Of a stretch of 64,000 nucleotides of DNA, positions 25,572 through 34,145 are shown one piece after another. The position numbers were made by a program, and so were the translations under genes. The notes below the pieces were generated by a model that was not told the origin of the DNA, made no database searches, and worked only from the letters and a program-made list of their open reading frames with translations. The number at the start of each line of letters is the position of its first letter. Within the stretch, counting starts at the first letter, position 1. The DNA is taken from the NCBI RefSeq assembly GCF_038595055.1, contig NZ_CP152002.1, positions 2,834,501-2,898,500 of the forward strand, read 5' to 3'. Origin of the DNA: Paenibacillus sp. FSL R7-0345 (lineage in GTDB: Bacteria; Bacillota; Bacilli; Paenibacillales; Paenibacillaceae).

Positions 25572-26420
25572 ATGGAGAATATTATTGAAGTCACTTCATT
25601 ACAGAAAGCATTTGGAGCTTCCAGGGCGCTGAAGGATGTCACGTTCAATGTAAAAAGAGGAGAGATATTCGGCTTCCTTGGCCCCAGCGGCTCCGGCAAA
25701 ACAACTACTATTAAAATCTTGACTGCCCAGCTCAAGCCGACATCTGGAAGCGCATATGCTTTTGGAGTAAGCACTGAGCAGCTGAAGTCTGAGACCTACC
25801 GGCAAAAGGTCGGCATCGTCACAGACAACACGGCCCTATACGGCAGGCTGAATGTCTACGATAATCTGAAGCTGTATTGCGATCTTTACGGCGTGCCGTA
25901 TCAAAGAATCGCTGAGGTGCTCCAGATGGTTAATCTGGCGGGTGAAGAGAAGAAGCCTGTATCTAAGCTGTCAAAAGGGATGCTGCAGCGGGTTATTCTG
26001 GCAAGGGCATTCCTGCACGAGCCTGAACTGCTGTTCCTGGACGAGCCGACTTCGGCGCTGGATCCGGTCAATACAAAGCATATTCATGAAGGGCTGCTTC
26101 TATTAAAGGAGAAGGGCACGACGATTTTCCTGACGACACATGACATGAATGAGGCAGAGGCGTTATGCGACCGGGTTGCGTTCCTGAACAACGGGGAAAT
26201 CAGGCTCCTGGACAGTCCCAAAAAGCTGCGCCAGCAGCGGGGCGAGCCCACTCTGACGGTCGAGCTAGCGGACGGCAGTATGGTCATTGTGCCAAAGGGG
26301 CCAGAAGGTGCAGACCAGATGTTCCGCTATATGAGCACCAGCCAGCTTGTATCCGTGCAATCGAATCATCCGACATTAGGCGATATATTTGTAGAAGTGA
26401 CAGGGAGGAAGCTGGCATGA
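25572..26420 (+). CDS. ABC-2 type transporter ATP-binding protein
   Basis: 282 residues with all ATPase motifs intact: Walker A GPSGSGKTT near residue 42, signature LSKGMLQR, Walker B LLFLDEP and the switch His in LTTHDMNEA. The C-terminal 60 residues are the usual DrrA-type tail. The ATG at 25572 has GGAGG about 11 nt upstream; the frame is open for 31 codons before it. Its stop overlaps the permease start. It probably pumps out a drug, lipid or peptide; the substrate is not predictable. Confidence 0.92.
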   Translation: MENIIEVTSLQKAFGASRALKDVTFNVKRGEIFGFLGPSGSGKTTTIKILTAQLKPTSGSAYAFGVSTEQLKSETYRQKVGIVTDNTALYGRLNVYDNLKLYCDLYGVPYQRIAEVLQMVNLAGEEKKPVSKLSKGMLQRVILARAFLHEPELLFLDEPTSALDPVNTKHIHEGLLLLKEKGTTIFLTTHDMNEAEALCDRVAFLNNGEIRLLDSPKKLRQQRGEPTLTVELADGSMVIVPKGPEGADQMFRYMSTSQLVSVQSNHPTLGDIFVEVTGRKLA

Positions 26421-27127
26421 CATTTTCAACGAGAAGAATATTTGCTATTTTGCAAAAGGATTATAAGGACTTGTCCCGCAATTTGTTCGTATCCACCACA
26501 TTAATTATGCCGCTCCTGATGGCTGTTTTATTCGGCCGCATGGGGATTGAAGGCATTGCTTCTCATTATTTGATCATTAATTTGGGCTTCATCCTGGTAG
26601 GGGCTTATGTCCAGTCCTCCCTGATTGCGGAAGAGAAGGAAAAGAACACGCTGCGCGGACTGATGCTGTCTCCGGCCAGTACTTTGGAAATCTTTTGCGG
26701 AAAAAGCCTGCTGAGCTTTATTGCAACAGCTGTTGTTGTTGCCGGATCAATCTGGCTCAGCGGCTATAATCCGCGGAATATGGCTGTAATTGCTATTGCC
26801 CTCGTGTTATCCGCTGTGTTCTATGTTGGATTAGGTACGCTGATCGGATTGTTTACCAAATCGGTTATGGAGGCCTCTGTAGTTATCGTTCCGATTATGT
26901 TCATCTTCAGCTCCGGCTCCTTCCTCACTCCGTTTATCGAGAAATATCCGGTACTGGCTGTGGTAGAATATATGCCGAATCTTCAATTGCTGGAGCTGGC
27001 GAACCGTGTAGAGGCTGGTGCCGGCCTGGGTGATGTTATGCTGCATCTCTTGGTCATCCTGGCATGGGTACTGGTGATACATGCTGTTGCTGCCTATGTG
27101 TATAAGAAGCGGATGGTGGATGAATAA
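26417..27127 (+). CDS. ABC-2 type transporter permease
   Basis: 236 residues with six predicted transmembrane helices and the ABC-2 family pattern: a long N-terminal helix, GAYVQSSLIAEEKEKNTLRGLMLSP (the conserved E-K-E-x-G-T/T-L-x loop), and GTLIGLFTKSVMEAS. Its ATG overlaps the ATPase stop (ATGA), so the two are translationally coupled. Together with the upstream ABC-LytTR protein they form a three-gene unit. Confidence 0.9.
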   Translation: MTFSTRRIFAILQKDYKDLSRNLFVSTTLIMPLLMAVLFGRMGIEGIASHYLIINLGFILVGAYVQSSLIAEEKEKNTLRGLMLSPASTLEIFCGKSLLSFIATAVVVAGSIWLSGYNPRNMAVIAIALVLSAVFYVGLGTLIGLFTKSVMEASVVIVPIMFIFSSGSFLTPFIEKYPVLAVVEYMPNLQLLELANRVEAGAGLGDVMLHLLVILAWVLVIHAVAAYVYKKRMVDE

Positions 27128-27290
27128 AACTGAGTAGGCGAAGAGAGGGACAGTCTGTGACCGACATGTTTGGATTCGGCTGTCTCTGTCTGTTGCTGTA
27201 AACAGATTATAAACGAGTTTGTATAAAAAATCCGCTGAGAAAGTGCATTGAAACTCCAGTCAGGCATGTTAGTATTGAAAATGTGGTTAT

Positions 27291-27305
27291 TGAGAATGAT
27301 AATCA
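27291..27305. promoter_or_regulatory. Fur box upstream of siderophore-binding lipoprotein gene
   Basis: TGAGAATGATAATCA matches the 7-1-7 Fur consensus TGATAAT-N-ATTATCA at 13 of 15 positions, 31 bp before the start codon. Iron repression of the gene is therefore likely. Confidence 0.75.
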
Positions 27306-27335
27306 ATTACATCAATGTCGGGAGTGGAGAGTTCA

Positions 27336-28367
27336 ATGGTAGAGCGGGGTCGGAAATATATCTGGGCAGCAATGCTCCTAATGGTAATGGCAGTACTGGC
27401 TGCCTGCGGAAGCAATGATAACGCAGCCAGCGGAAATGCCGCGCAGACAGAAAATGCGGCAGAGACTGCAGCAAGCAGTGCGCCGGACGGCAATAAAGCG
27501 GCAGAGATGGACAATTCAGGCGGCGCTGAAGGCGAAATGCGTACCGTAACCGGAGAATTCGGTGATGTTCAGATTCCGGCGCATCCGCAGCGGGTTGCCG
27601 GTATTTATGTGGAGGATTATCTGAAGGCACTGGGTGTTACACCTGTGGTGCAATGGTATCATCCGAGCTGGGGCAAGCAGGATTATCTCGGACTGGATGT
27701 TCCGGAGTTTGATATAACCGGCAGTATGGAGGCACTTCTGGACCAGAATCCGGATCTGATCATTCTGGACGGTGGTGCAGACAAAACAGCCTACGAGAAT
27801 TATTCCAAGGTAGCACCGACTTACCGGATGCCAGAGGCGGTACTTCAGGATTCCAGACTGATGCTTGCTGCGATTGCTGATGCCCTGGGTATTCCGGAAA
27901 AAGCCGAGAGTGTGCTGGCTGAGTATGACGCAAAATTAGTGGACGGTAAAGCCAAGCTGCAGCAGGCAGTCGGTCAGGAAAAGGTAGCTGTAATCCGGCT
28001 CAATGTAGCTGATAAGTCATTTGCCTTATTCGGCGTCAAAAACCGTTACACCGGGGTAATTTATGACCAGTTCGGGCTAACTCCTGTTGATATGGCAGCA
28101 GAGATGACGGACTACCAGTCGATTATCTCTGAAGAGGTCATTCCAGAGCTGGGCGCTGATCATATCATTGTGTTCCTGGATAACGGCGATTGGGACACGC
28201 CTGAGAATCAGGATGCCCTGAGCATTCTGGACGGGCCGCTTTGGAAGAACATTCCGGCTGTGAAGAACGGAAATATTTACAAAATGGAACGTTCACACTG
28301 GCAGTCCGGGGCTATTACCGCCAATTCCATGAAGCTTGACGATCTGCTTAAGGCTATAGTTAAATAA
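27336..28367 (+). CDS. Iron-siderophore substrate-binding lipoprotein
   Basis: 343 residues. The signal peptide ends in the lipobox LAAC (about residue 25), followed by a low-complexity Asn/Ala/Glu linker and a PF01497-type periplasmic-binding fold, e.g. RVAGIYVEDYLKALGVTPV and PDLIILDGG. The ATG at 27336 has GGAG-TGGAG upstream. A Fur box precedes it. No permease or ATPase of the FecCD type is nearby, so it must share a transporter encoded elsewhere. The mature domain is strikingly similar to the C-terminal half of the next protein, an AraC regulator. Confidence 0.92.
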   Translation: MVERGRKYIWAAMLLMVMAVLAACGSNDNAASGNAAQTENAAETAASSAPDGNKAAEMDNSGGAEGEMRTVTGEFGDVQIPAHPQRVAGIYVEDYLKALGVTPVVQWYHPSWGKQDYLGLDVPEFDITGSMEALLDQNPDLIILDGGADKTAYENYSKVAPTYRMPEAVLQDSRLMLAAIADALGIPEKAESVLAEYDAKLVDGKAKLQQAVGQEKVAVIRLNVADKSFALFGVKNRYTGVIYDQFGLTPVDMAAEMTDYQSIISEEVIPELGADHIIVFLDNGDWDTPENQDALSILDGPLWKNIPAVKNGNIYKMERSHWQSGAITANSMKLDDLLKAIVK

Positions 28368-28400
28368 GTCATCCTATCCAATAGAGGCATATTATATAGA

Positions 28401-28438
28401 AGAAGGTCTATCAGCATGGTTGATAGGCCTTCTTTTTT
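28401..28438 (+). terminator. Terminator after siderophore-binding protein gene
   Basis: AGAAGGTCTATCA (28401-28413) pairs with TGATAGGCCTTCT (28420-28432), 12-13 bp, with a 6-nt loop and a following T-run of about six. Confidence 0.85.
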
Positions 28439-28455
28439 GTTTTACACTGAATTAA

Positions 28456-28470
28456 TGAAAATGATTCTCA
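28456..28470. promoter_or_regulatory. Fur box upstream of AraC-SBP regulator gene
   Basis: TGAAAATGATTCTCA matches TGATAAT-N-ATTATCA at 13 of 15 positions. It lies directly after the terminator of the previous gene and 16 bp before the start codon, so the regulator itself is iron-controlled. Confidence 0.7.
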
Positions 28471-28486
28471 GTTAGGGGGCGGGAAA

Positions 28487-30088
28487 ATGGGGGGAAGGAC
28501 AGATGATAAATATCCTAATAGGATATTATACAGTCTAAATACTATAGAGACCGTAGCACAGTCCTCGTCAGACTTTAAGCAAACCGTGATGTATCCGGTT
28601 CCTGCTCTGATCGTTATAACAGATGGACAGGGCTGGGCTGAAGCAGACGGGCAGCGCTATCCGCTGGAGAAGGGAAGCGGATTCCTGTTTAACGGCGGGG
28701 GACTAAGCAGTATTATTGCTGGAGAGCAGGGGCTGAGCTTTTACCGGCTTACCTTTGACATTATTACTTACGGGGAAAATGGGCAGATTTCAGTGAGCAG
28801 TCTGCCTGCGGAGGGGCTTCTGCATTCAGGTTCGTTACAGTGCCGTCCCTTCCCGCAAATGATTTTGCTGCTGGAGTCGATTCACCAGAGCAACAGGGAT
28901 GCCGAGCGGATCGAGCAGTTTGCCGCCCAGAGCCGGTTCCAGGAATTGCTGCTGTTGCTCATGCGTGCCAATCCCTGTGCTGCCGTGCCTGCGGATGACC
29001 AGACGTTGGTTCAGCGGTCTGTACAATATATGCAGGAGCATTTTAATGAAACGATGACAGTCGACGATCTGGCGGAGATCGCGGGCCTGGGGCGCAGCCG
29101 TTATACCAGGCTGTTCAAGGAACAGACCGGTCAGATTCCGCTGGAATACCTTAACGGGCTGCGAATTGAACGGGCCCAGCAGCAGCTGCTGATGAGTAAA
29201 GACCGGCTGCATGAGATTGCCCTTGCAGTGGGCTATAGTAATGAGTACTATTTCAGCCGGCGTTTTAAAGGCAGTGTCGGGGTTACACCCGGCCGGTACA
29301 GAAGCCTGTACCAGGAGGGAACACGGATTTTCGCCCCGTTTCTGGAGGATTATCTGCTGGCGCTGGGTATCACACCTGTTGCACAGTATTGCCACGCGGA
29401 TTGGGGCAAGCAGGATTATCTTGGGCTTCATCATGTGCCGGCATTTGATATTTCCACCGGCGACTGGCAGGGTTTGTCCCGTTATACGCCGGAGCTGATC
29501 ATGCTTGACGACGGCTTTCAGCGCTGGAATCTGGAGGAATACCGTCAGGTAGCACCGCTGTTTAAACTACCGTTTCATCAGGAGAACTGGCGGGCTACCC
29601 TGCGTACGGCGGCAGCGATTTTCGGCAGGACCGGTAGCGTTCAGGAGGTTTTTAGCAGTTATGAGGACAAGGCGCGTGCAGCCAGGCAGCGGCTCAGCCG
29701 CTTAGCAGGAACGCAGACTGTAGCGGTGCTCCGGATCTCTTCCGCCGGCATTATGCTGTACGGATGTGACGGGCTGGGCTATACGGGAGGCGTGCTGCAC
29801 AGCGACCTCGGGCTGCAGCCGCATCCGCTGGTCCGTCAGCTGTGCCGGGGGCAGAAGCAGGTGAATCTCAGCCTGGAGGCCCTTGCACAGCTGACGGCAG
29901 ATCATTTGTTCATTACCTTTGACCGGCAGATGGGTGAAGGCCGGGAGCTGCTTGAAACACCGCTTTGGCAGAGCCTTCCTGCTGTACGCAGCGGCTGCGT
30001 ATATGAGGTAGATTTTATGGCCTGGATGAATTATGGTGTAATGTCCCATCACCGGAAAATCGCTGATGTGCTGCAGGTGCTGGCGTGA
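28487..30088 (+). CDS. AraC regulator with fused siderophore-binding domain (Btr-like)
   Basis: 533 residues. N-terminal about 150: cupin-like AraC sensor. Residues about 180-280: AraC helix-turn-helix pair (MTVDDLAEIAGLGRSRYTRLF, then YSNEYYFSRRFKGSVGVTPGRY). Residues about 285-533: a PF01497 binding fold with no signal peptide. The last part copies landmarks of the preceding lipoprotein (EDYLLALGITPVAQYCHADWGKQDYLGL versus a nearly equal stretch there). B. subtilis Btr has the same design and senses bacillibactin to activate feuABC. I infer that this protein senses the ferric siderophore carried by its neighbour. A Fur box precedes it. Confidence 0.92.
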   Translation: MGGRTDDKYPNRILYSLNTIETVAQSSSDFKQTVMYPVPALIVITDGQGWAEADGQRYPLEKGSGFLFNGGGLSSIIAGEQGLSFYRLTFDIITYGENGQISVSSLPAEGLLHSGSLQCRPFPQMILLLESIHQSNRDAERIEQFAAQSRFQELLLLLMRANPCAAVPADDQTLVQRSVQYMQEHFNETMTVDDLAEIAGLGRSRYTRLFKEQTGQIPLEYLNGLRIERAQQQLLMSKDRLHEIALAVGYSNEYYFSRRFKGSVGVTPGRYRSLYQEGTRIFAPFLEDYLLALGITPVAQYCHADWGKQDYLGLHHVPAFDISTGDWQGLSRYTPELIMLDDGFQRWNLEEYRQVAPLFKLPFHQENWRATLRTAAAIFGRTGSVQEVFSSYEDKARAARQRLSRLAGTQTVAVLRISSAGIMLYGCDGLGYTGGVLHSDLGLQPHPLVRQLCRGQKQVNLSLEALAQLTADHLFITFDRQMGEGRELLETPLWQSLPAVRSGCVYEVDFMAWMNYGVMSHHRKIADVLQVLA

Positions 30089-30147
30089 GGCTGACTCATT
30101 AATCGGGTATAATAAGCATAATTATGGATTGGAAAGGGGGGCTATCC

Positions 30148-30933
30148 TTGGGTAACAAGGCAGAGGGCCGGGTACCTCATCTGCAAAATCATACTAGGAC
30201 TGGATTGCCTCGCATTATCCCGTTAGGAGATTCAGCTGCGTCTGTACTCTTTGAGGCAGCAGTCAGTCCGCAGACCCACCGCCGTGTCAGGGCGGTTTGC
30301 AGCAGGCTGAGTTCTGCTCCTTTTGCGGGGATGCTTGAATTTGTCCCTTCCTTTCACTCGGTTGCCGTATATTACGACGGGCATGCTGTCCTGAAGGCAT
30401 ATCCGCAGTATATCGCCCCCGGGGAGGAAAACTATCCGTATCCGGTAGTGGCTGCCCTATTGAAAGATCTATTGAAGCATACAGAAGAACAGGAGGCTCC
30501 TGCTCCAAGAACGGTCAGAATTCCTGTATGCTACGGCGGGGAAAACGGTCCTGACCTGGAGTTTGTGGCCCGTCATAACGGGCTATCAGTACAGGAAGTT
30601 ATTGATGTTCATTCTTCGGCTGATTATCTGGTCTATATGCTTGGCTTTGCCCCGGGTTTTCCTTATCTCGGGGGGCTGTCCCCGGCGATTTCTGCTCCGC
30701 GCCGGTCCTCACCAAGGCTGGTTATCCCCGCAGGCTCTGTCGGGATTGCAGGCGATCAGACCGGGGTGTATCCGCTGGAGACGCCGGGCGGCTGGCAGCT
30801 GATCGGCCGGACTCCGCTTGCTTTGTTTAAGCCGGATGCTATGCCGCCCGTATTGCTGCTGGCCGGCGATATAGTCCGCTTCTATCCGGTTTCATTCCGG
30901 GAATTCTCGGACATGGGAGATGAGAGACTATGA
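30148..30933 (+). CDS. pxpB: 5-oxoprolinase subunit PxpB (KipI-like)
   Basis: About 261 residues of the allophanate-hydrolase-subunit-1 fold. The diagnostic C-terminal block is present: GFAPGFPYLGGL, SSPRLVIPAGSVGIAG, QTGVYPLETPGGWQLIGRTP. With PxpC and PxpA it forms the ATP-dependent bacterial 5-oxoprolinase that opens pyroglutamate to glutamate. In B. subtilis the orthologue KipI also inhibits the sporulation kinase KinA. The TTG at 30148 has GGGGGG just upstream and is preferred; an ATG at 30124 lies before that site. Its stop overlaps the pxpC start. Confidence 0.92.
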   Translation: MGNKAEGRVPHLQNHTRTGLPRIIPLGDSAASVLFEAAVSPQTHRRVRAVCSRLSSAPFAGMLEFVPSFHSVAVYYDGHAVLKAYPQYIAPGEENYPYPVVAALLKDLLKHTEEQEAPAPRTVRIPVCYGGENGPDLEFVARHNGLSVQEVIDVHSSADYLVYMLGFAPGFPYLGGLSPAISAPRRSSPRLVIPAGSVGIAGDQTGVYPLETPGGWQLIGRTPLALFKPDAMPPVLLLAGDIVRFYPVSFREFSDMGDERL

Positions 30934-32084
30934 GCCTGCTGATCATGAAGCCGGGTCTGCTAACGACGGTTCAGGATCTGGGTAGATACGGCTTCCAGCA
31001 GTTCGGTGTGATTGCCGGGGGGGCGATGGACAGCTATGCTCTTCGCATGGCCAATCTGCTAGTCGGCAATGATGAACAGGCCGCCGGACTGGAAATGACA
31101 GTGCTCGGCCCGGAAATTACCTTCGCTGCTCCGGCACTGATTGCCGTCTGCGGCGGCGGATTAGCGCCGATGCTGGACGGGCAGCCGCTGCCGCTTTGGC
31201 GGTCAGCCTATGTGCCTAAAGGGACACGGCTGCATTTTGGGCGCCTGCCCGGTGGATGCAGGGCATATCTGGCTGTTGCCGGAGGCATCGATGTTCCGGT
31301 GCAGCTGAACAGCCGCTCGACCTACCTGCGCGCCGGGATCGGCGGCCATCAGGGCAGGGCGCTACGCTCCGGTGACGTGCTGCCTGTAGGCACGCCTTCG
31401 CGCAGGGCTGCCGCCTGGACAGAACGGCTGGCCCGGGGTTCAGGCGCGTGGCAGCTGGACTTGTGGGCGGGGCGGTTGAATAGAGGACTGGAAACAGGAG
31501 AATTCGATAATAGACAGGAAGCAGGACGGTTGAACGGTGGACTGGAAACTGGACAGTTCGATAGTGGTCAGGAAGCAGGACGGTTGGCTGGTAAGTTGGG
31601 AGCAGAAGTTATAGCTATAAGCAGCTGGTATCCTGCGCCGGCACTTATTCCTGAGTATCCAAAAGCCCCGGTGGTCCGGGTGATTGCCGGGGAAGAATAC
31701 GGGCTGTTCAGCGAAGAGAGCCGGCGGCGCTTTCTGTCTGAGCCATATATGATTCTCCCGGAGTCGGACCGGATGGGCTACCGGCTGTCCGGGAGTGTAT
31801 TGGAGCTGGAGCAGGAACGGAGTCTGGTCTCAGCGGCAGTCACCTTTGGCACCATTCAGGTACCATCCGGCGGAGCCCCGATCATCCTGATGGCGGACCG
31901 GCAGACGACCGGCGGTTATCCGAAGCTTGCGCAGGTCATTACGGCAGACCTGCCGCTGCTTGCGCAGGCGGGCCCCGGCAGCGCTATCCGCTTCCGGCTT
32001 GTCACCCTGCGGCAAGCACAGGAGCAGCTAATGCAGCGTGAGTTTGAGCTGCGCCGGCTGCGGCTTGTGCTGGAACATATGTAG
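30930..32084 (+). CDS. pxpC: 5-oxoprolinase subunit PxpC (KipA-like), with repeat insertion
   Basis: 384 residues of the biotin-dependent-carboxylase-like / allophanate-hydrolase-subunit-2 family. The opening TTVQDLGRYGFQQFGVIAGGAMD and the end MADRQTTGGYPKLAQVITADLPLLAQ are diagnostic. Start codon overlaps the pxpB stop (ATGA). Unusual: residues about 182-217 consist of two 18-residue tandem copies (RLNRGLETGEFDNRQEAG and a near copy), a 54-bp DNA duplication at a point between the two family domains where relatives have a short loop. The reading frame is kept, so the protein is probably still functional. Confidence 0.92.
   Translation: MSLLIMKPGLLTTVQDLGRYGFQQFGVIAGGAMDSYALRMANLLVGNDEQAAGLEMTVLGPEITFAAPALIAVCGGGLAPMLDGQPLPLWRSAYVPKGTRLHFGRLPGGCRAYLAVAGGIDVPVQLNSRSTYLRAGIGGHQGRALRSGDVLPVGTPSRRAAAWTERLARGSGAWQLDLWAGRLNRGLETGEFDNRQEAGRLNGGLETGQFDSGQEAGRLAGKLGAEVIAISSWYPAPALIPEYPKAPVVRVIAGEEYGLFSEESRRRFLSEPYMILPESDRMGYRLSGSVLELEQERSLVSAAVTFGTIQVPSGGAPIILMADRQTTGGYPKLAQVITADLPLLAQAGPGSAIRFRLVTLRQAQEQLMQREFELRRLRLVLEHM
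31473..31580 (+). repeat. Two 54-bp tandem repeats inside pxpC
   Basis: Units at 31473-31526 and 31527-31580, followed by the first six bases of a third. The copies differ at about ten positions. 54 bp equals 18 codons, so the frame is preserved. Confidence 0.8.
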
Positions 32085-32108
32085 GGGTTGCCCGGAGACA
32101 GGGCAGGC

Positions 32109-32600
32109 CAAATTAAAGGCAAAAATGCCTTTGAATCCGAGCCAACGCTGCATGTGGGCCAAATCAAAGGCAAAAATGCCTTTGAATCCGAGCCAACGCC
32201 TCGTGCGGGCCGAATCAAAGGCAAAAATGCCTTTGAATCCGTGCCAACGCGGCGTGCGGGCCAAATTAAAGGCAAAAATGCCTTTGAATTCGAGCCAATG
32301 CGGCGTGCGGGCCAAATCAAAGGCAAAAATGCCTTTGAATCCGAGCCAACGCTGCGTGCGGGCAGAATCAAAGGCAAAAATGCCTTTGAATCCGAGCCAA
32401 CGCCGCCTGCGGGCTAAATCAAAGGCAAAAATGCCTTTGAATCCGAGCCAACGCCGCCTGCGGGCCAAATCAAAGGCAAAAATGCCTTTGAATCCGAGCC
32501 AACGCCGCCTGCGGGCCAAATCAAAGGCAAAAATGCCTTTGAATCCGAGCCAACGCCTCGTGCGGGCCAAATCAAAGGCAAAAATGCCTTTGAATCCGCG
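32109..32600. repeat. Ten 51-bp hairpin repeats between pxpC and pxpA
   Basis: The core AAAGGCAAAAATGCCTTTGA recurs at 32115 and every 51 bp up to 32574 (ten copies, no length change). Each core is a 9-bp stem (TCAAAGGCA/TGCCTTTGA) with an AAAA loop; the spacer between cores reads about ATCCGAGCCAACGC and then a variable GC-rich part ending CGGGCC. Because 51 is a multiple of three, several frames stay open on both strands, giving 17-residue repeats; I treat those as by-products. The array fills the 619-bp gap between two genes of one operon. Confidence 0.9.
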
Positions 32601-32703
32601 CGAGCGCCGCAGGTACGCACGACTCATCCGCAATTGCGCCCCATCCGGACTGTTGGCGCGGTTCTTAACAAATCACAAAAATACATACCGGAGGTAACAG
32701 CCA

Positions 32704-33471
32704 ATGAAGTCTGTTGATTTAAACTGCGATCTGGGCGAGAGCTTCGGCGCGTACCGGATCGGGCGGGATGAAGAGATCCTCCCGTACATAACATCAGCCA
32801 ATATTGCCTGCGGCTTCCATGCCGGCGATCCCGGCACCATGTCGCGGACGGTGCAGCTGGTGCTGAAGCATGGAGTGGCTGTCGGTGCGCACCCCGGCCT
32901 GCAGGATCTGGCCGGTTTCGGACGCAGGGAAATGAAGCTTTCGCCCCGGGAAGCTTACGAGCTCACGGTTTATCAGGTGGGGGCCTTATGGGGTTTTGTG
33001 CGGGCAGAAGGCGGCGTGCTCCGGCATGTCAAGCCGCATGGTGCGCTGTATAACATGGCGGCAGCCTCCTCAGCTCTGGCCGAAGCAATCGCAGAGGCGG
33101 TGTACCGGATTGAGCCGGAGCTGATTCTGTTCGGCCTGGCCGGCAGCGAGCTGATCCGGGCCGGGAACAAGGCGGGGCTGCTTACTGCGAGTGAGGTTTT
33201 TGCCGACCGGACTTATCTGAGCGATGGCTCACTAACGCCCAGAAGCCGGCCGGAAGCGCTAGTGACGGATGAACAGCAGGCCCGGCATCAGGTTCTAAGG
33301 ATGGTGGGCGAGGGCAAGATGCGCTCCATCAGCGGAGAGGATGTGGCTATAACCGCTGAAACCATCTGTCTGCACGGGGACGGTCTTCACGCCGTAGAAT
33401 TTGCAGTAGCTATCCGAAGCTCCTTGGAGAATGCGGGAATAGCAGTGCAGCGCATCAGGGCACGGGTATAG
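32704..33471 (+). CDS. pxpA: 5-oxoprolinase subunit PxpA (LamB/YcsF family)
   Basis: 255 residues, full family length. The N-terminal signature [17 protein letters not shown] followed by [15 protein letters not shown] and [10 protein letters not shown] is diagnostic of the LamB/YcsF subunit of 5-oxoprolinase. GGAGG lies about 8 nt before the ATG. Third gene of pxpBCA, but separated from pxpC by the 51-bp repeat array, so its co-transcription is uncertain; no promoter is obvious in the 100 bp between array and gene. Confidence 0.93.
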   Translation: MKSVDLNCDLGESFGAYRIGRDEEILPYITSANIACGFHAGDPGTMSRTVQLVLKHGVAVGAHPGLQDLAGFGRREMKLSPREAYELTVYQVGALWGFVRAEGGVLRHVKPHGALYNMAAASSALAEAIAEAVYRIEPELILFGLAGSELIRAGNKAGLLTASEVFADRTYLSDGSLTPRSRPEALVTDEQQARHQVLRMVGEGKMRSISGEDVAITAETICLHGDGLHAVEFAVAIRSSLENAGIAVQRIRARV

Positions 33472-33502
33472 ATGATTCTGAATAAACAAAGGCGGGCTCC
33501 AC

Positions 33503-33829
33503 ATGACCATTAATAAAAAGGACGGCAGAAAAATCACTGTACATGCTGAACCGTACATCTGGACCATCTCACCGGATAGCGGATTTATCGTTATGGTAGC
33601 GGAACATGCATCTGTTAAGGGAAACCGGCTTGAAGTGCACATACAGTCCGATATAGACAGCTTCTGGGTGAATTTTCCACATACGGAGCATCTGAATCAA
33701 AAAATCGCCAGACCTAAGGATGCCGCGTATTTCATTACTCAAGCTATAGAGCGGGGGTGGAATCCTGAAGAAATAGGTGCGCCTGCAGTTTTTGAGCTGG
33801 ATGGAGATATTTTGAAGAGAAGAAGGTAG
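33503..33829 (+). CDS. Conserved-looking protein of unknown function
   Basis: 108 residues, small soluble alpha/beta protein, with no signal peptide or membrane helix. The second half (RPKDAAYFITQAIERGWNPEE) suggests a short helical tail. It begins 31 bp after pxpA on the same strand with only a weak ribosome binding site. I do not recognise the family and see nothing that links it to oxoproline metabolism. Confidence 0.65.
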   Translation: MTINKKDGRKITVHAEPYIWTISPDSGFIVMVAEHASVKGNRLEVHIQSDIDSFWVNFPHTEHLNQKIARPKDAAYFITQAIERGWNPEEIGAPAVFELDGDILKRRR

Positions 33830-33868
33830 CTGCTTTACAGCCTCAATACTCCTCCACGAAAAAAATGG

Positions 33869-33898
33869 TTGCCACCAGCTAACATTCTGTGATATTAT
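33869..33898 (+). promoter_or_regulatory. Promoter of tRNA-Val
   Basis: TTGCCA (33869-33874), an 18-bp spacer and TATTAT (33893-33898), ending 12 bp before the mature tRNA. Confidence 0.55.
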
Positions 33899-33910
33899 AA
33901 CTTTTGTTGC

Positions 33911-33982
33911 AGGACGGTAGCTCAGCGGGAGAGCACTATCTTGACAGGGTAGGGGTCATGGGTTCGAACCCCATCCGTCCTA
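33911..33982 (+). tRNA. tRNA-Val (anticodon GAC)
   Basis: A 72-nt cloverleaf reads cleanly: 7-bp acceptor stem AGGACGG/CCGTCCT, D-arm GCTC/GAGC, anticodon stem CTATC/GGTAG with loop TTGACAG (anticodon GAC), 5-nt variable loop, T-arm ATGGG/CCCAT with TTCGAAC loop, and discriminator A. The CCA end is not encoded. It stands alone, with its own promoter and terminator. No integrated element is visible at its 3' end. Confidence 0.96.
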
Positions 33983-33988
33983 TACGTG

Positions 33989-34015
33989 AAAGCCTTGATT
34001 TTCAAGGCTTTTTTT
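33989..34015 (+). terminator. Terminator of tRNA-Val
   Basis: AAAGCCTTGA pairs with TCAAGGCTTT around a short T-rich loop, followed by a run of T. It begins 7 nt after the tRNA. Confidence 0.85.
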
Positions 34016-34145
34016 GTTGTTTAAACCCCTCAATACAGCTCCAGATTCTTTTACACCCTTCGTTAAAAAAGTCCAATCCAACTCCCTTTTCTGCGTATAC
34101 ACTTTAATAATGGAATAATTCCCGACGAAGCGGGTGAATCAACAC

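Noticed and set aside
32109..32600. CRISPR-like array
   Set aside because: The 51-bp units are directly adjacent, the spacer parts are themselves repeated, and no cas gene is near. It is a tandem repeat.
32028..32697. Repeat proteins encoded by the 51-bp array (17-residue units on both strands)
   Set aside because: Open frames follow automatically from a repeat length divisible by three; there is no ribosome binding site, and both strands are equally open.
33911..34133. Integrated element at the tRNA-Val gene
   Set aside because: No integrase, no duplicated tRNA 3' end, and ordinary genes follow.
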